Source: Zoroaster sp. YZ-2022
Lineage: Eukaryota > Echinodermata > Asteroidea > Forcipulatida > Zoroasteridae
Assembly (NCBI GenBank): GCA_029582265.1
Contig: CM055828.1
Location: forward strand, 6,901,902-6,965,901
DNA: 64,000 bases
Reading direction: 5' to 3'
In this document: positions 10,769-21,140 of the stretch, piece by piece
Layout: every line of letters starts with the position of its first letter
How positions within the stretch are numbered: the stretch's first letter is position 1
Program-made: the position numbers and the translations under genes
The notes under the pieces: model-generated
What the model was told of the DNA's origin: nothing
Database searches by the model: none
What the model saw: the letters and a program-made list of their open reading frames with translations, nothing else

Positions 10769-13724
10769 GTACGATAGTTGGAGCTGGAAGTGCAGTGTAA
10801 ACGAATGAGGGTTCACATTTTTGAGCACGTTCCTTCACATATCATGCAGGCCATTCCCCTTATTCACAAGATGACTGGAAAATGACTGGAAAATGACTGT
10901 AATTCTCACAGCCACACTGTGGTTTATGTTTCAAGCACCAGCAAAAATGCCCAATTGTCCGATAGTTCCACATCAAAGTTTAATTCCTGACATAAGGAAT
11001 AACGAAACAGATCATGTATTTCCATATAATTTATCTCAAATTCAGTGGCATTTGAAAGCGAGGTTGCCCCTGTAAAAACACAAAAATATATTCTGGTTAC
11101 TCTGAATTAGTGTGCACTCGAACACAAGCTCTTGTATTCAGGGATTAAGACATAAGATGGCCGAACATGATTACCGGCATGCACTCACAAAGTTTAACAG
11201 ACCTGTAATGGTTTCCCTTATGATTGTAGATTTTAGGTTTCCATTTCAGAGAAACAGAGCAGGCTGCAGAAAACTTTGGCGGTACAAATATTTTAAAGTT
11301 GAGAGGGAGCGGAAAGTGGTGGGTGGTAGAAAATATAAGGTGTTTCTTTTATAGACTGTGGATGTATGGCCATCTCAGTATATAGTAAACTAGTTCAGGG
11401 CACTTTATTTTTGTAAGTTATTTTAATGGAGAGGTTTTCTTCTCAGGAATGATGCCAGGGAAACTAGTAACTGCAATATTTTATTTTGAAAAAAAGGGGG
11501 TTGGAAGGGGTCCAGTCATAAGCTTGCACTATATTTAAAGGTACAGAAGTTGGTCAGGATCAACTGGAAGGTGGGCTAGTTTTAAATGATATCACCGTGA
11601 TGCTATTAAAGACCCTGCAGTAAGTGATGGTACAGAACCAAGACGTGAACATACAGTTTTAAGTTCATAAACAAGAGATAGTTATAACATAGAGAAAGGA
11701 TAGAGATCTCAAGTCAAGTGATCCATCGGCAGTGGTTTGACCATAGAGGTTTGACCACAGAGCAAGGACAAGATTGACCAAGGCATGTTTTCTACTATTT
11801 CTTTCAACAAGTTTATTGTGTCATTGATTTTTTTTTAAATTTTATTACCTTACTATTTCGAACTTATGTTTCCGGGCATGGGCGGCGATCTAGGGGAGTG
11901 GCGGGGACATATCTACATCTATGCTGGAACTTGTCAAAGCCATTTGGCATCTGGACAGAGGTGCTTCCGATGATGCACGGCTCATGCAAAATGTGCAAAA
12001 CTATATACAATGTGCGAGTAAAAATGTTTGACTGTCACCCGTTGGGTGGGGCAGTAAAGGGGGACAGTTCAGGTGTCAGATAAGATAAACCTGACACGTC
12101 CCCCCGGTCTATCATAACAAGAAATCGCAGCTGGTGTTCCGGATGGTTCATTTTCTTAATTTTGTGTATGGTGGATTTATTGATGTATTGTATGTAGGCC
12201 CTATATACTCTGATACAATAATAATTCCCTTTCTTCATCTCCCCTCTCTCGGACATTCCCTTTACCCTCCTTTATTCTTGCAATTTTACTTTCTACACGA
12301 AAACACGAAACAAAGACAGCATTTCGGATGGCAATATTTCTCAGGAGGACTGGTATACTAGTATCAAATTTATAGTCCTAAGTAGTAAGCTTCCAGATTG
12401 AAACTGGTATTGCAGGTATAGTATTTTATTTAATGACAATGATAAATAAATCACTATTCTATTCACCCATTTCACCCATTTCACCCCAACTGAAACAAAG
12501 TTATACGCCGCTACAAAACATAATTATGAACACAATGGTGGTTATTATTTTTGTTTTTCGTCCCGAAAGAAGTCCCAAATTCGTTTTTTTTTTATTAGTG
12601 CAATGTTGTTGTATCTTTGTTTGAAATTTTCATTGGATTTGTCTCACTGGATTTTAAAACTTGACTGAGGGAATCAGTGAAACAAATCTATACGACAACT
12701 TCACAGCAGATAATGCGATAAATGGGCATTATTATTGTAGTGATTGTTGTGAATTATATCGTAGTTTTGACACTATGGTAGAAATAACAACACTTTGATG
12801 GACACCCTTAAATTATGTACAATCTTGGAGGAAGAAAATAAAATCAATAATGAATGTTTTGATAATTTTGAGATGTTCTATGACATTTGCCTCATTTATT
12901 ATGGGAACTGATCCTCTCGAATTTGTTTCCATGTCAGTTATCATTATTGAACCCACAGGACCATCAATTTCTGATACTGATTTCAGAGCAATCTAAAATA
13001 AACAATCGACATTAATAAACCATTTAAAGTCAAGTCAAAATTACTACGAGCTCTAAATAACCGTCATTTGATAAAAAAAAACGTATATATACATTCAGAA
13101 TTTGAACAATGAATCAGTGCCATACACAATGCTAGAGGCTTCAGGGGAGTTGGGGTTGCTCAATGTAGAGGGGGTTAGCCAGCCCCCCCCCCCCTCCCCC
13201 CCCACCAGGCCGGGGTTTTTGCAAAATATCAGAAAATTGCGATAACATTTCTTAAATTTTGATTTTTCATTTTGGGACACTGTTTTTATCCCCGAAATAA
13301 GGCACAATTTCCTGAATTTCAGCCAAATTTCCCGAAATGTGAACCCAAACTTCGGAAAGCATCTCCCAAAGTTAAAGACAAGGGGCCAATTTCAAACTTT
13401 TGTGCTTAATACTATAGCAGGAAATTTTGCCAAGTACTCATTTGCTATAACACCGGCCCGTAAGTTAGCAGGACTTTTCCTATGCTTATGGTTAGCAGCA
13501 TTTATGAAATGGAAATCGTACAGTAAGCAACAAATCAGCTGGTTACAGGCTTTATGAAATTAGAACCAGGTTTCCAAAAGCTATTCAAAAGGTGAAGCCC
13601 TAGTTTTCGAATTTACTCCTTAAAAACGGAAAGTTCACCTTGGATAAAACATTAACTGACCTAAACATACTGTTTTATGAACTAACTAAGCGGAATTTAT
13701 CATTTTTATAAAACACGCAGCCAT
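10769..13724. other. Interior of P, unannotated
   Basis: About 3 kb with no recognisable gene. Open frames of 60-83 codons (for example 10526-10777 and 11112-11354) show no domain. A C-rich run at 13181-13205 is low complexity. Confidence 0.45.
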
Positions 13725-14670
13725 ATTTAGGGGGCAGCTATCTTATGTGTAGTTGACATTGGTCTGAATTTACGTGTATCCAAATATTCCCCCGGATAAG
13801 GGGGGGGGGGGGCAACTATCTTATGTGTAGTTGACATTGGTCTGAATTTATGTGTACACCGATATGCCCCCGGATAAGGGGGCAGCTATCTTATGTGTAG
13901 TTTACATTGCCGGTCTGAATTTACGTGTACGCCGATATTCCCTCGACATTGGTCTGAATTTCGTGTACCCAAATATTCCCCCGGATAAGGAGGGGGGGGG
14001 GGGGTGGCAGCTATCTTATGTGTAGTTAACATTGGTCTGAATTTACGTGTATCCAAATATGCCCCCGGATAAGGGGGGCAGCTATCTTATGTGTAGTTGA
14101 CATTGATCTGAATTTACGTGTAACCTAATATGCCCCCGGATAAGGGGGGCAGCTATCTTATGTGTAGTTGACATTGGTCTGAATTTACGTGTACATGTAT
14201 GCCAATATGCCCCCGGATAAGGGGGCAGCTATCTTATGTGTAGTTGACATTGGTCTGAATTTACGTGTATCCAAATATGCCCCCGGATAAGGGGGGCAGC
14301 TATCTTATGTGTAGTTGACATTGATCTGAATTTACGTGTATGCCAATATGCCCCCGGATAAGGGGGGCAGCTACATGTATCTTATGTGTAGTTGACATTG
14401 GTCTGAATTTACGTGTATCCAAATATGCCCCCGGATAAGGGGGGCAGCTATCTTATGTGTAGTTGACATTGGTCTGAATTTACGTGTATCCCAATATGCC
14501 CCTGGATAAGGGGGGCAGCTATCTTATGTGTAGTTGACATTGGTCTGAATTTACGTGTATGCCAATATGCCCCCGGATAAGGGGGGCAGCTATCTTATGT
14601 GTAGTTGACATTGGTCTGAATTTACGTGCCAATATATCACCGGTTAATGGGAAGTTATCCTACATGTATG
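13725..14670 (+). repeat. Minisatellite, about 70-bp unit, 12-13 copies
   Basis: Each unit carries GGGGCAGCTATCTTATGTGT, AGTTGACATTGGTCTGAATT, TACGTGTA and a GCCCCCGGATAAGGGG palindrome. The units at 13800-14010 are the most diverged, with poly-G expansions and a deletion copy. The middle units are nearly uniform. Non-coding. Confidence 0.9.
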
Positions 14671-16408
14671 TGTAGTTTGATACGCGCAGATGCGCGCGGT
14701 CTTGGTTGTAACTTAAATTTGTCAAAATTTATCTTATGTGATATTGCGAGGGACGAGGGGTTCAGCATGTTATGATGAGTACGCAGATAGGCCCTATGTT
14801 CCCTCATTACATGAAAATACTACAGTCCATACACAGGGAACGATTTCTTTCAAAAATTTTGCATAGCAAAACTGTGATGCAGAAAATGAATTTGCATAGC
14901 AAAATAATTTTTTGTATAGCAATCTGTGAATTTTGTATAGCAAATTTAAAATACTTAAAATTACAGTATGTAGTGTGCATAGGTAAAGGTGTTGTTTTTC
15001 AAGGCTTTACTGTCGTTTGATTCATAATATGAATGTCCAAATTTTACCAGAAATAATCATCTTTAGTGTCCGGAAATTGAGCCATAGGTGGTACAAAATT
15101 CACGTGTTTCTTTCTTCTTGGCCAATTTATTCATTATTTTCGCCAAATTGCAGTCATTCATGAAAGTTAGTCCTCTGTCCATTTCCGTTTCTGTTTACAT
15201 TGTTATATCGATCGCTAAAACAGAAGCAATATCACGGAAACAAATTACCGAATGCGACATGTTCGGGTGCTTTTCTACGTGAATTTCGCCGAGTGTAACG
15301 TTACTTTGTGGTATGATCAAGCTTGATTTTGATTATTAAACATTCGTCATGAAAATGAGTGGCTCACCGTGGTTGAAATTGCAATCATATTGTGTGCCGA
15401 AATGATTCTAAATCTTACCACTACATATATAAATGAATGCCCATTTTGTTAATTTGCAAAAACATTTATTATAAAACGAAGTTGTAACGGTTTCTAGAGT
15501 TCCTTTGAATATGGACGTAGCGATCGTATGAAAGCGCATGTGTGAACTGAACACCACACTATTGTGTATAGGGGGTGGCGCAATTGCTCAATGTTCCAAC
15601 CCCCAGACTCGGGAGAAGAAAAAATAAACACGTGCGAAGCTAAAACAACTGGGCGGTTGTTGCGTGTTTTCCATTTCGGGAATTTCGCCCGTAGTTAATT
15701 CATCAGCAGAAAAATATTGCATGCACATAGAATTTTAGGCATTGCGGATAAAATCCTTACGGACTGCTGGGAAATAAAGTTGCATGTACGGATACACACA
15801 GGTAAAACCAGTGCACGTGTTCATTGTCGTGATGACATCGTTGACCACGTATGTCGCACGTATGTCGCACGGACATACCGTACCGGTACCCCCGGCGTGG
15901 TCTGGACACACGGAAACAAACCCAGTCGGGACGGATCCCTTGATATTTTTTGGTCGGAAATATACATGTAAACATTATTTCGGGAAAGGTTTGTGAATAT
16001 GATTTCAAAAATGTTTATTATTAAACCACAATAATGAAAAAATCTGTCGCAATTTGTATCGCAAAATCTGCGATGTATTGTTTGAAATTCCATCGCAGAT
16101 TGTCCAAATTAAGGTCGCATTTTGCGATGTGATACAGGGGAAATCGTTTACTGCATAGAGTTATATAAAAATAAAATTATCATTTTGGTTGTCCCCAGAG
16201 GAAGCATCCCAAGTTATAGAAACAAAACTAATAACCCTCGGTATACTCACTGAGTTTCTAAAGAAAAACGTATGTATCATTCAGGTAATTACTGTCCAAA
16301 CAAACATTGAATATGGACCCTTGGCCAACCAAATTGATCAGTATTGGACATGACATGTATCGTACTTGTGTACTGTTATGCCATGCTTATATGAATTACA
16401 AAAACATT
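14671..16408. other. Interior of P, unannotated
   Basis: 14840-14950 repeats GCATAGCAAA/GTATAGCAAA loosely. 16030-16135 holds inverted GCGATNNATTG-type motifs. Overlapping frames at 15717-16093 lie on both strands and share no known domain. Confidence 0.4.
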
Positions 16409-16410
16409 TA

Positions 16411-16445
16411 CCGTAATTTCCGGAATATAAGCCGCGGCTTATACA
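16411..16445 (+). repeat. Left TIR of the pogo/Tigger element
   Basis: CCGTAATTTCCGGAATATAA followed by GCCGCGGCTTATA. It mirrors the end at 20194-20228. Confidence 0.85.
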
Positions 16446-17666
16446 TGTACGTTGATTTTGACCCGATAAAAGTTGCCTGCGGCTTATACGCGGTGCGGCT
16501 TATACGCCGAGGCATGAATCTTGAACAAAACACAATGCACAATTAAGCAAAAATCGTTGGTAAACAGATAGAAACAGAAACCTAAAAACCTTTATTGTTC
16601 GTAGCGAAAACGGTCTGGTCATTGTCACAGTTTTAGTGGTCCACAGAAAACCCATGAGCCTAGCCATATATACGGCTCAGGCGGGCTATACTTTACTCAG
16701 TAATCGTGTATCGCCGCCATATTTATACAACGATTCACTTAGGAAACTGATTCCCTTTCCCAGACCCATCAGAAAGGCGTTACTTTTCCAAAGATGGGCA
16801 CCGGGGAAACCACAGTGAAACATCGACCCCCAAAAAACATGAATATGTAACATAATGAACATATTCATGACACTCAATCAAACAGCCAATGAAACGAATA
16901 TAAAAATGTTACTACGCAAATTTATCCAATTACTACGTGCGGAAATGGCACGTGATACTGGGTCCTGAATAACCATGAACTACTGTACAGTGTACGTCAC
17001 ATTGCATGCATGCATTGCACACACAGTCTACAGCTGACCACACGGACCATGAACAGGCAGCGGCACTCGTGTCAGCTCAAACACGCATTACCACTATTGA
17101 CGGAACTGGTATACAAATTACAAAGGACTGGTACACAGGCGTCCCCTATTGGTTGAACGATCCGATTTCTACAACACTCATGGTTATTCAACCAATAGAT
17201 GGCTTTCATTGTTGTGTTATTGTTATCAATGCCTCATAAACCACAAAACTTGCAGTTGGACCTAGGAAAGTTATTTGATACATTGGATGACTGGATTCTT
17301 TGTAGTTTGCCGCAACATACAGCTTCGCCAAACAAATTTCTCTCTATGGTTTTCTGTTGTAAATCTATCATTAAATAAATGAATTTCGTTGAAAATGTTT
17401 AAGTAATAAAGTGTTCGTTTGTGATCTATTATTATTATAATTAACTCACACAGCACGCATGATAGGAAGAGAAAGAATATAGAAAAAGAATTGTGTAATG
17501 AGGTAGTTTCTATATTTGGGATTATAAGGACAATGTTGTCACTTTATTATCATAATTGGGGTACGGGATAGGGGGAGTTCTGACTTCTGCATTAATAATG
17601 ATCTCTTTTTGGAAGAAATGGTAGCTCTGAAAAGAGCTGTTGGTTTTGATTGGACGTTGCAGCTGT

Positions 17667-19095
17667 CTACAACTGGAATCCTTCAAAGTTGCTGGCTTCG
17701 CTGGCTTCGCTGTCGCTGCAGAACAGCGCGGCCAAATCATCATCCAGCTCCGCTGTGTCTTCAACGTCAGACATCGCTTCCTCCACTTCCTCTCCGGTGA
17801 TGATCTTGGCCTTGATAAACCCGTTAACTATAGTTGATGGCTTCACGGCCTTCCACGGATGACCCAGTTGCAGACCTCGGCATGGGTGGCTCGCCGCATC
17901 CTCCCTGTCGCTGTATACGTGTGAAGGCCCTCTGACATCCACTCTTCCCAAACCTTACGTATGTGCAGCTTGAAGACCCGATTAACAGTGATATCTAGCG
18001 GCTGCAGTTTCTTCGTAAGCCCGCCAGGAATGACCCCGAGGATGGTGTCATGCTCTGTCTTGAATACCTTCCTGACGTGCTCGTCCTTGTGGGCCGTCAT
18101 AGAGACGAGCACCAGCATCGCAGTTTTATTGAAAAATGCGTTAGGGCGCCCGCGATAGCATTTCTCGGCCCACTCCTCCATCACATCTTTGTTCATCCAA
18201 ACTGCATTAAAGATAAAGTAACAAATGGAAAACAAAATGATAAATTGTATACAAAAAAATTGAGATAATAAAAGATAGAAAAGTAAGATAACGGGGTACA
18301 CAAAAAGTGGAGAGAACTGAAATAGAGGAGTGGATAGAAGGAAGTTGGCGGAGGGGCTTATTGTAAAAACGTACCTTTCTTGTTACACACGACCACGACA
18401 CCAGAAGGCAGCTTCTCCTTGGGAAGAGTCATCCTCTTGAAAATGAACATTGGCTTCAGCTTCTTCCCACTTGCCGTGCATGCTAGAACCACCGTGAAGT
18501 TGGTCTTCTCGTGGCCCGTGGTTGTTATCGTAACCGTTGAAGTCCCCTTCTCGGTGACAGTACGTGTCATTGGAGCATCGAAGGTCATGGGCACTTCGTC
18601 CATGTTTATGATTTTGTCACCCGTCAGCGCCAGCCTTGTGATGTTGCGCTCCGTGAAATCAATGAAACTGGCCATCAAGTCCTCCCAGTTGTTGGGTAGC
18701 CGCTGACCCACGGTAGTTCTCGCCCGCACGGACAACCCATTCCTCTGCATGAAACGATGGCACCAAGTGGGACCACCAATAAAATCAGTGATTCCACGAT
18801 CTATTGCAATCTGCTTCGCTCTCGCCCTGATGACGACGGTACTCAAACCCCGACCAGCCTTACCCAGCACAAACTCTTTCATGTCCTTCTCAAGCTCGGG
18901 CCAGTGTGGTTTGCCACCTCGCATGGCCTTCATCTTGTTGGGGAGCTTCGCCATCAACGCCTTGTCTTTCCTCCACCGCCGAACCATCGACTCGTCGACA
19001 TTAAACTCCCGTCCTGCTTCTCGATTGCCGTGAGCTTCTGAATACTTAGATGCCATTTTAATTATGAAATCTCGGTAACGATGAGGATTAGCCAA
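17667..19095 (-). pseudogene. CENP-B/pogo-type DDE transposase, two exons, defective
   Basis: Transposases of this family bind the element's ends and cut and paste it at TA sites. Exon 1 (19095-18375, 240 codons) has a psq-type helix-turn-helix (residues about 8-45, with HGNREAGREFNV and VRRWRKDK), a CENPB-type HTH (about 65-135, WCHRFMQRNGLSVR) and the start of the DDE domain with first Asp166 in NMDEVPMTFDAPMTRTV. An intron at 18202-18374 restores phase. Exon 2 continues VWMNKDVMEEWAEK and ends the catalytic core at GLTKKLQPLDITVNRVFK (Asp310). The second catalytic Asp position is Val273 in LVLVSMTAH, one base from Asp. A one-base frame break near 17855-17860 separates NWVI from WKAVKPSTIVNGF; the acidic tail then ends at 17667. 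The full length of about 418 residues would be normal. Probably inactive. Confidence 0.85.
18202..18374 (-). other. Intron in the transposase gene
   Basis: Read on the minus strand, AAG|GTACGT opens it and a T-rich tract with TTTAATGCAG| closes it. It is 173 bp, phase 1. Removing it joins NKK to VWMNKDV without losing any of the DDE-domain alignment, so a true intron is more likely than an insertion. Confidence 0.75.
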
Positions 19096-19210
19096 CGACG
19101 CGAGTTGTTTTATTCTGCCCAGTCAGGCAAATCAAAAACCTATGAGATGTCGGGATTGGTTCATTAACCTTGGCGGGAAACATTACCGGTAGATCATGAT
19201 TGGTCACTGT

Positions 19211-19257
19211 AGGACAATATATAATCCCTACTCGGATACCTTGCTGCTGATATATAA
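19211..19257. promoter_or_regulatory. Candidate divergent promoter
   Basis: Lies between the minus-strand transposase start (19095) and the plus-strand HIRAN ORF. TATATAA at 19251-19257 is placed for transcription rightward. AATATATAATCC at 19216-19227 gives a TATA-like run in either direction. Inferred from spacing only. Confidence 0.35.
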
Positions 19258-19287
19258 GGCAAGTAAACAGGAAGTTGTGCTAATTAA

Positions 19288-19680
19288 AGATGGAAGGTCT
19301 TCATTGATGGTGTCTTAGCTGTTGGTATGCGCCACTATGGCAATGATGACCTCACTGTTGGTGCAAGATACACTCTTCTGCGGGATTGCAGCAACAGACG
19401 GGACTTCAACGCGGTAGCAGTAATCGATAGCGAATGGAAGAAGAAAGCCAGCCTAAAGCGAGATGCAGCAAGATTGTTGTCCAAGTTAATGGACAGCAAA
19501 GACTTTTCAGTCAACACGGACATTGGTTTTCTCATCAAACCCAAGACAAGAGCCTTTTTTCATTCCCCCCGGTTTGGTATGGCGCAACATTGCAGCATAG
19601 GCTTCTTCTGTAGGAGCAGTGATGAAGAAGCATTGACAAGAATTCTAAGCAAGGATTGCTTCGCTTTTCGTTTTGTTTAA
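19288..19680 (+). CDS. HIRAN-like domain ORF inside the pogo/Tigger element
   Basis: Open from 19288; the first in-frame ATG is at 19327, giving 117 residues. Upstream of that ATG the frame still reads KVFIDGVLAVG, which aligns with the first strand of HIRAN domains, so the true start may be a splice acceptor near 19290. The core MRHYGNDDLTVGARYTLLRD, then NRRDFNAVAVID and LKRDAARLLSKLMDSKDF, follows the HIRAN pattern (VG-R-Y, L-RD--N--D-NA--V, then a helix), as in HLTF/Rad5, where it binds 3' ends of single-stranded DNA. The C-terminal third is unassigned. Divergent from the transposase with about 190 bp between. It could be a second transposon protein or a captured host exon. Domain call is by eye. 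Confidence 0.6.
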   Translation, partial: RWKVFIDGVLAVGMRHYGNDDLTVGARYTLLRDCSNRRDFNAVAVIDSEWKKKASLKRDAARLLSKLMDSKDFSVNTDIGFLIKPKTRAFFHSPRFGMAQHCSIGFFCRSSDEEALTRILSKDCFAFRFV

Positions 19681-20193
19681 AACTTAAATAAGACAAACAA
19701 ACCAAACAGTCCTTGTCAGGGCTACCACAAGCCAAAGAGAGATTATCATTCATCACAGTCCCTGTTTACAATGAAGAATTAAATATTATTTAATTATGAT
19801 CGGTCAAATTAAATGCACTTGTACACCATAAACGGCTCTAGTTATTTAACTATTTAAATGGGGATAATTTGAGCGGGAATGGCCCCGTCTGATGGTCTAG
19901 GAACTGGCCCTCGAGTTTCCATACGGACCATCGGTAAATATCCACTTAAACCGTTTCAAAAGGAATAATTAGCTTTGGAGTATATTCATTCATGATCTCA
20001 ATAAAAAGGTATTGACTTCTATTGTGTCTCTTTCAATACATTTTGACTCAAATGCAACACAATGACTCCCCTTTATGGTGATGTACCGACAGTGAGTGGC
20101 GTCCGGCGGGCCTCTGTGTGTGCGGCTTATACGCGGTGCGGCTTATATGTTGACTCATGAATCTTGTTTTGGTGATTTTGGGGTAGTGCGGCT

Positions 20194-20228
20194 TATACAC
20201 CGCGCGGCTTATATTCCGGAAATTACGG
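20194..20228 (-). repeat. Right TIR of the pogo/Tigger element
   Basis: GCGCGGCTTATATTCCGGAA followed by ATTACGG, then the TA target. Complement of the left end. Confidence 0.85.
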
Positions 20229-20498
20229 TACATGTTCATTTGGTTTTGTAATAGTAGTGCTATATAATTTTAATGTAAATTGTCATGCATGATACAACTC
20301 ATAGCAAGGTATACCGATTTGGGGATGTATATTAATAAGTATATAGAGGAAACGTTGTACAGTGGAGTGGCTTGAGTGACCTCTGAATGATGGTATAACC
20401 CGGACCCTACCACCGACACAGTTTCCCAAAGCTTTGTCCACTTTCGAGCGGAAACGGTGACATGCAAATTGGATCCAAATTCGTTCCCATGCCTATAT

Positions 20499-20768
20499 CA
20501 AGCCTTATCGGAATTGTGCGCGCAATGAATTATAAGAGTTAGAAAAAGTTGTTAAACAAATGCATACGTTTGTGCAAAAAGTCAACGGAGGAGAAAGGTG
20601 GTCGGTCAGAAAATGGAAGTTTTTTTTTAACGTATTATAGCAAAATTATGGAGAAAATGATTAAGAATTAGTTAAATTTCTCCTCCACTGACTTTGAGCA
20701 CAAACGTTTTTTTTCCCCAAAAACCAACTCCCATAATTCATTGCACAATTCCGATCAGGCTTATTGGA
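20499..20768. mobile_element. Fold-back element in P
   Basis: AAGCCTTATCGGAATTGTGC at the left pairs with GCACAATTCCGATCAGGCTT at the right. Further in, ATGAATTATAAGAGTT, ACGTTTGTGCAAAAAGTCA and GGAGGAGAAA are mirrored by their complements (GTTTTTGACTTTGAGCACAAACG-like). Non-coding. Confidence 0.65.
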
Positions 20769-21083
20769 TAAACATTACGTGTATGCGCCCACAGTGGATG
20801 GTCGTACATGTACAAGTAGTCGATCTGCATGTAAATATTATATGGCTGGCTGAACAACCATAGAGGTACAACATACGCTTCAATGTATGGGATCAAATGC
20901 ACGTGGTCACGTACAACCGTAATCGCGCCTGCGCGCAAGTCATTAACTCTTGTACATGGCCGGAAGTTGGCCACTTAGTCGCCCGATCATTTACAAAGGT
21001 GTGAAAAGAGAAGTTTATCTTGTTAACTTGTGGGATTTTGTGGATACCTCAAGCTGAGAGGACTACAAGAATATCACACCTCG

Positions 21084-21102
21084 AACCCCCGAATCGGGGG
21101 TT
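21084..21102. repeat. 9-bp palindrome next to the right end of P
   Basis: AACCCCCGA-A-TCGGGGGTT, a perfect palindrome around a single base, seven bases inside the right TIR of P. A subterminal hairpin plus no target duplication recalls Helitron-type elements, but no Rep/helicase ORF is visible. Confidence 0.5.
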
Positions 21103-21109
21103 GGCGACC

Positions 21110-21140
21110 GTGACATTAGACTGGGCTCGTTTCCCTAATG
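21110..21140 (-). repeat. Right terminal inverted repeat of P
   Basis: Exact reverse complement of 10414-10444, immediately followed by the right half of the interrupted G element. Confidence 0.8.

Larger units (their letters stand above)
16411..20228 (-). mobile_element. pogo/Tigger-type DNA transposon, about 3.8 kb
   Basis: Flanked by TA (16409-16410 and 20229-20230), with terminal inverted repeats starting CCGTAATTTCCGGAATATAA at the left and its complement at the right, followed by GCCGCGGCTTATA-type sequence. Subterminal GCGGCTTATA motifs recur several times at each end, including a block shared in direct orientation (16483-16523 and 20119-20165). Inside, a CENP-B/DDE transposase lies on the minus strand and a HIRAN-like ORF on the plus strand. 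TA target and transposase type place it in the Tc1/mariner group, pogo/Tigger branch. Confidence 0.85.
10414..21140. mobile_element. Composite insertion P with perfect 31-bp inverted ends
   Basis: The 10.7-kb segment begins with a 31-bp sequence (CATTAGGGAAACGAGCCCAG...) and ends with its exact reverse complement. It sits between the two halves of one G element, at the middle of the consensus CAGTGGACACTG. Joining the flanks gives CAGTGG+GCACTG, the consensus length with one substitution, so there is no evident target duplication. It contains a 70-bp minisatellite, a pogo/Tigger element and a fold-back element as later insertions. No protein of its own is recognisable. A rearrangement is an alternative to insertion. 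Confidence 0.5.

Noticed and set aside
17961..19041. Plus-strand frames of 65-108 codons opposite the transposase
   Set aside because: Shadows of the minus-strand coding sequence, which has the domain match.
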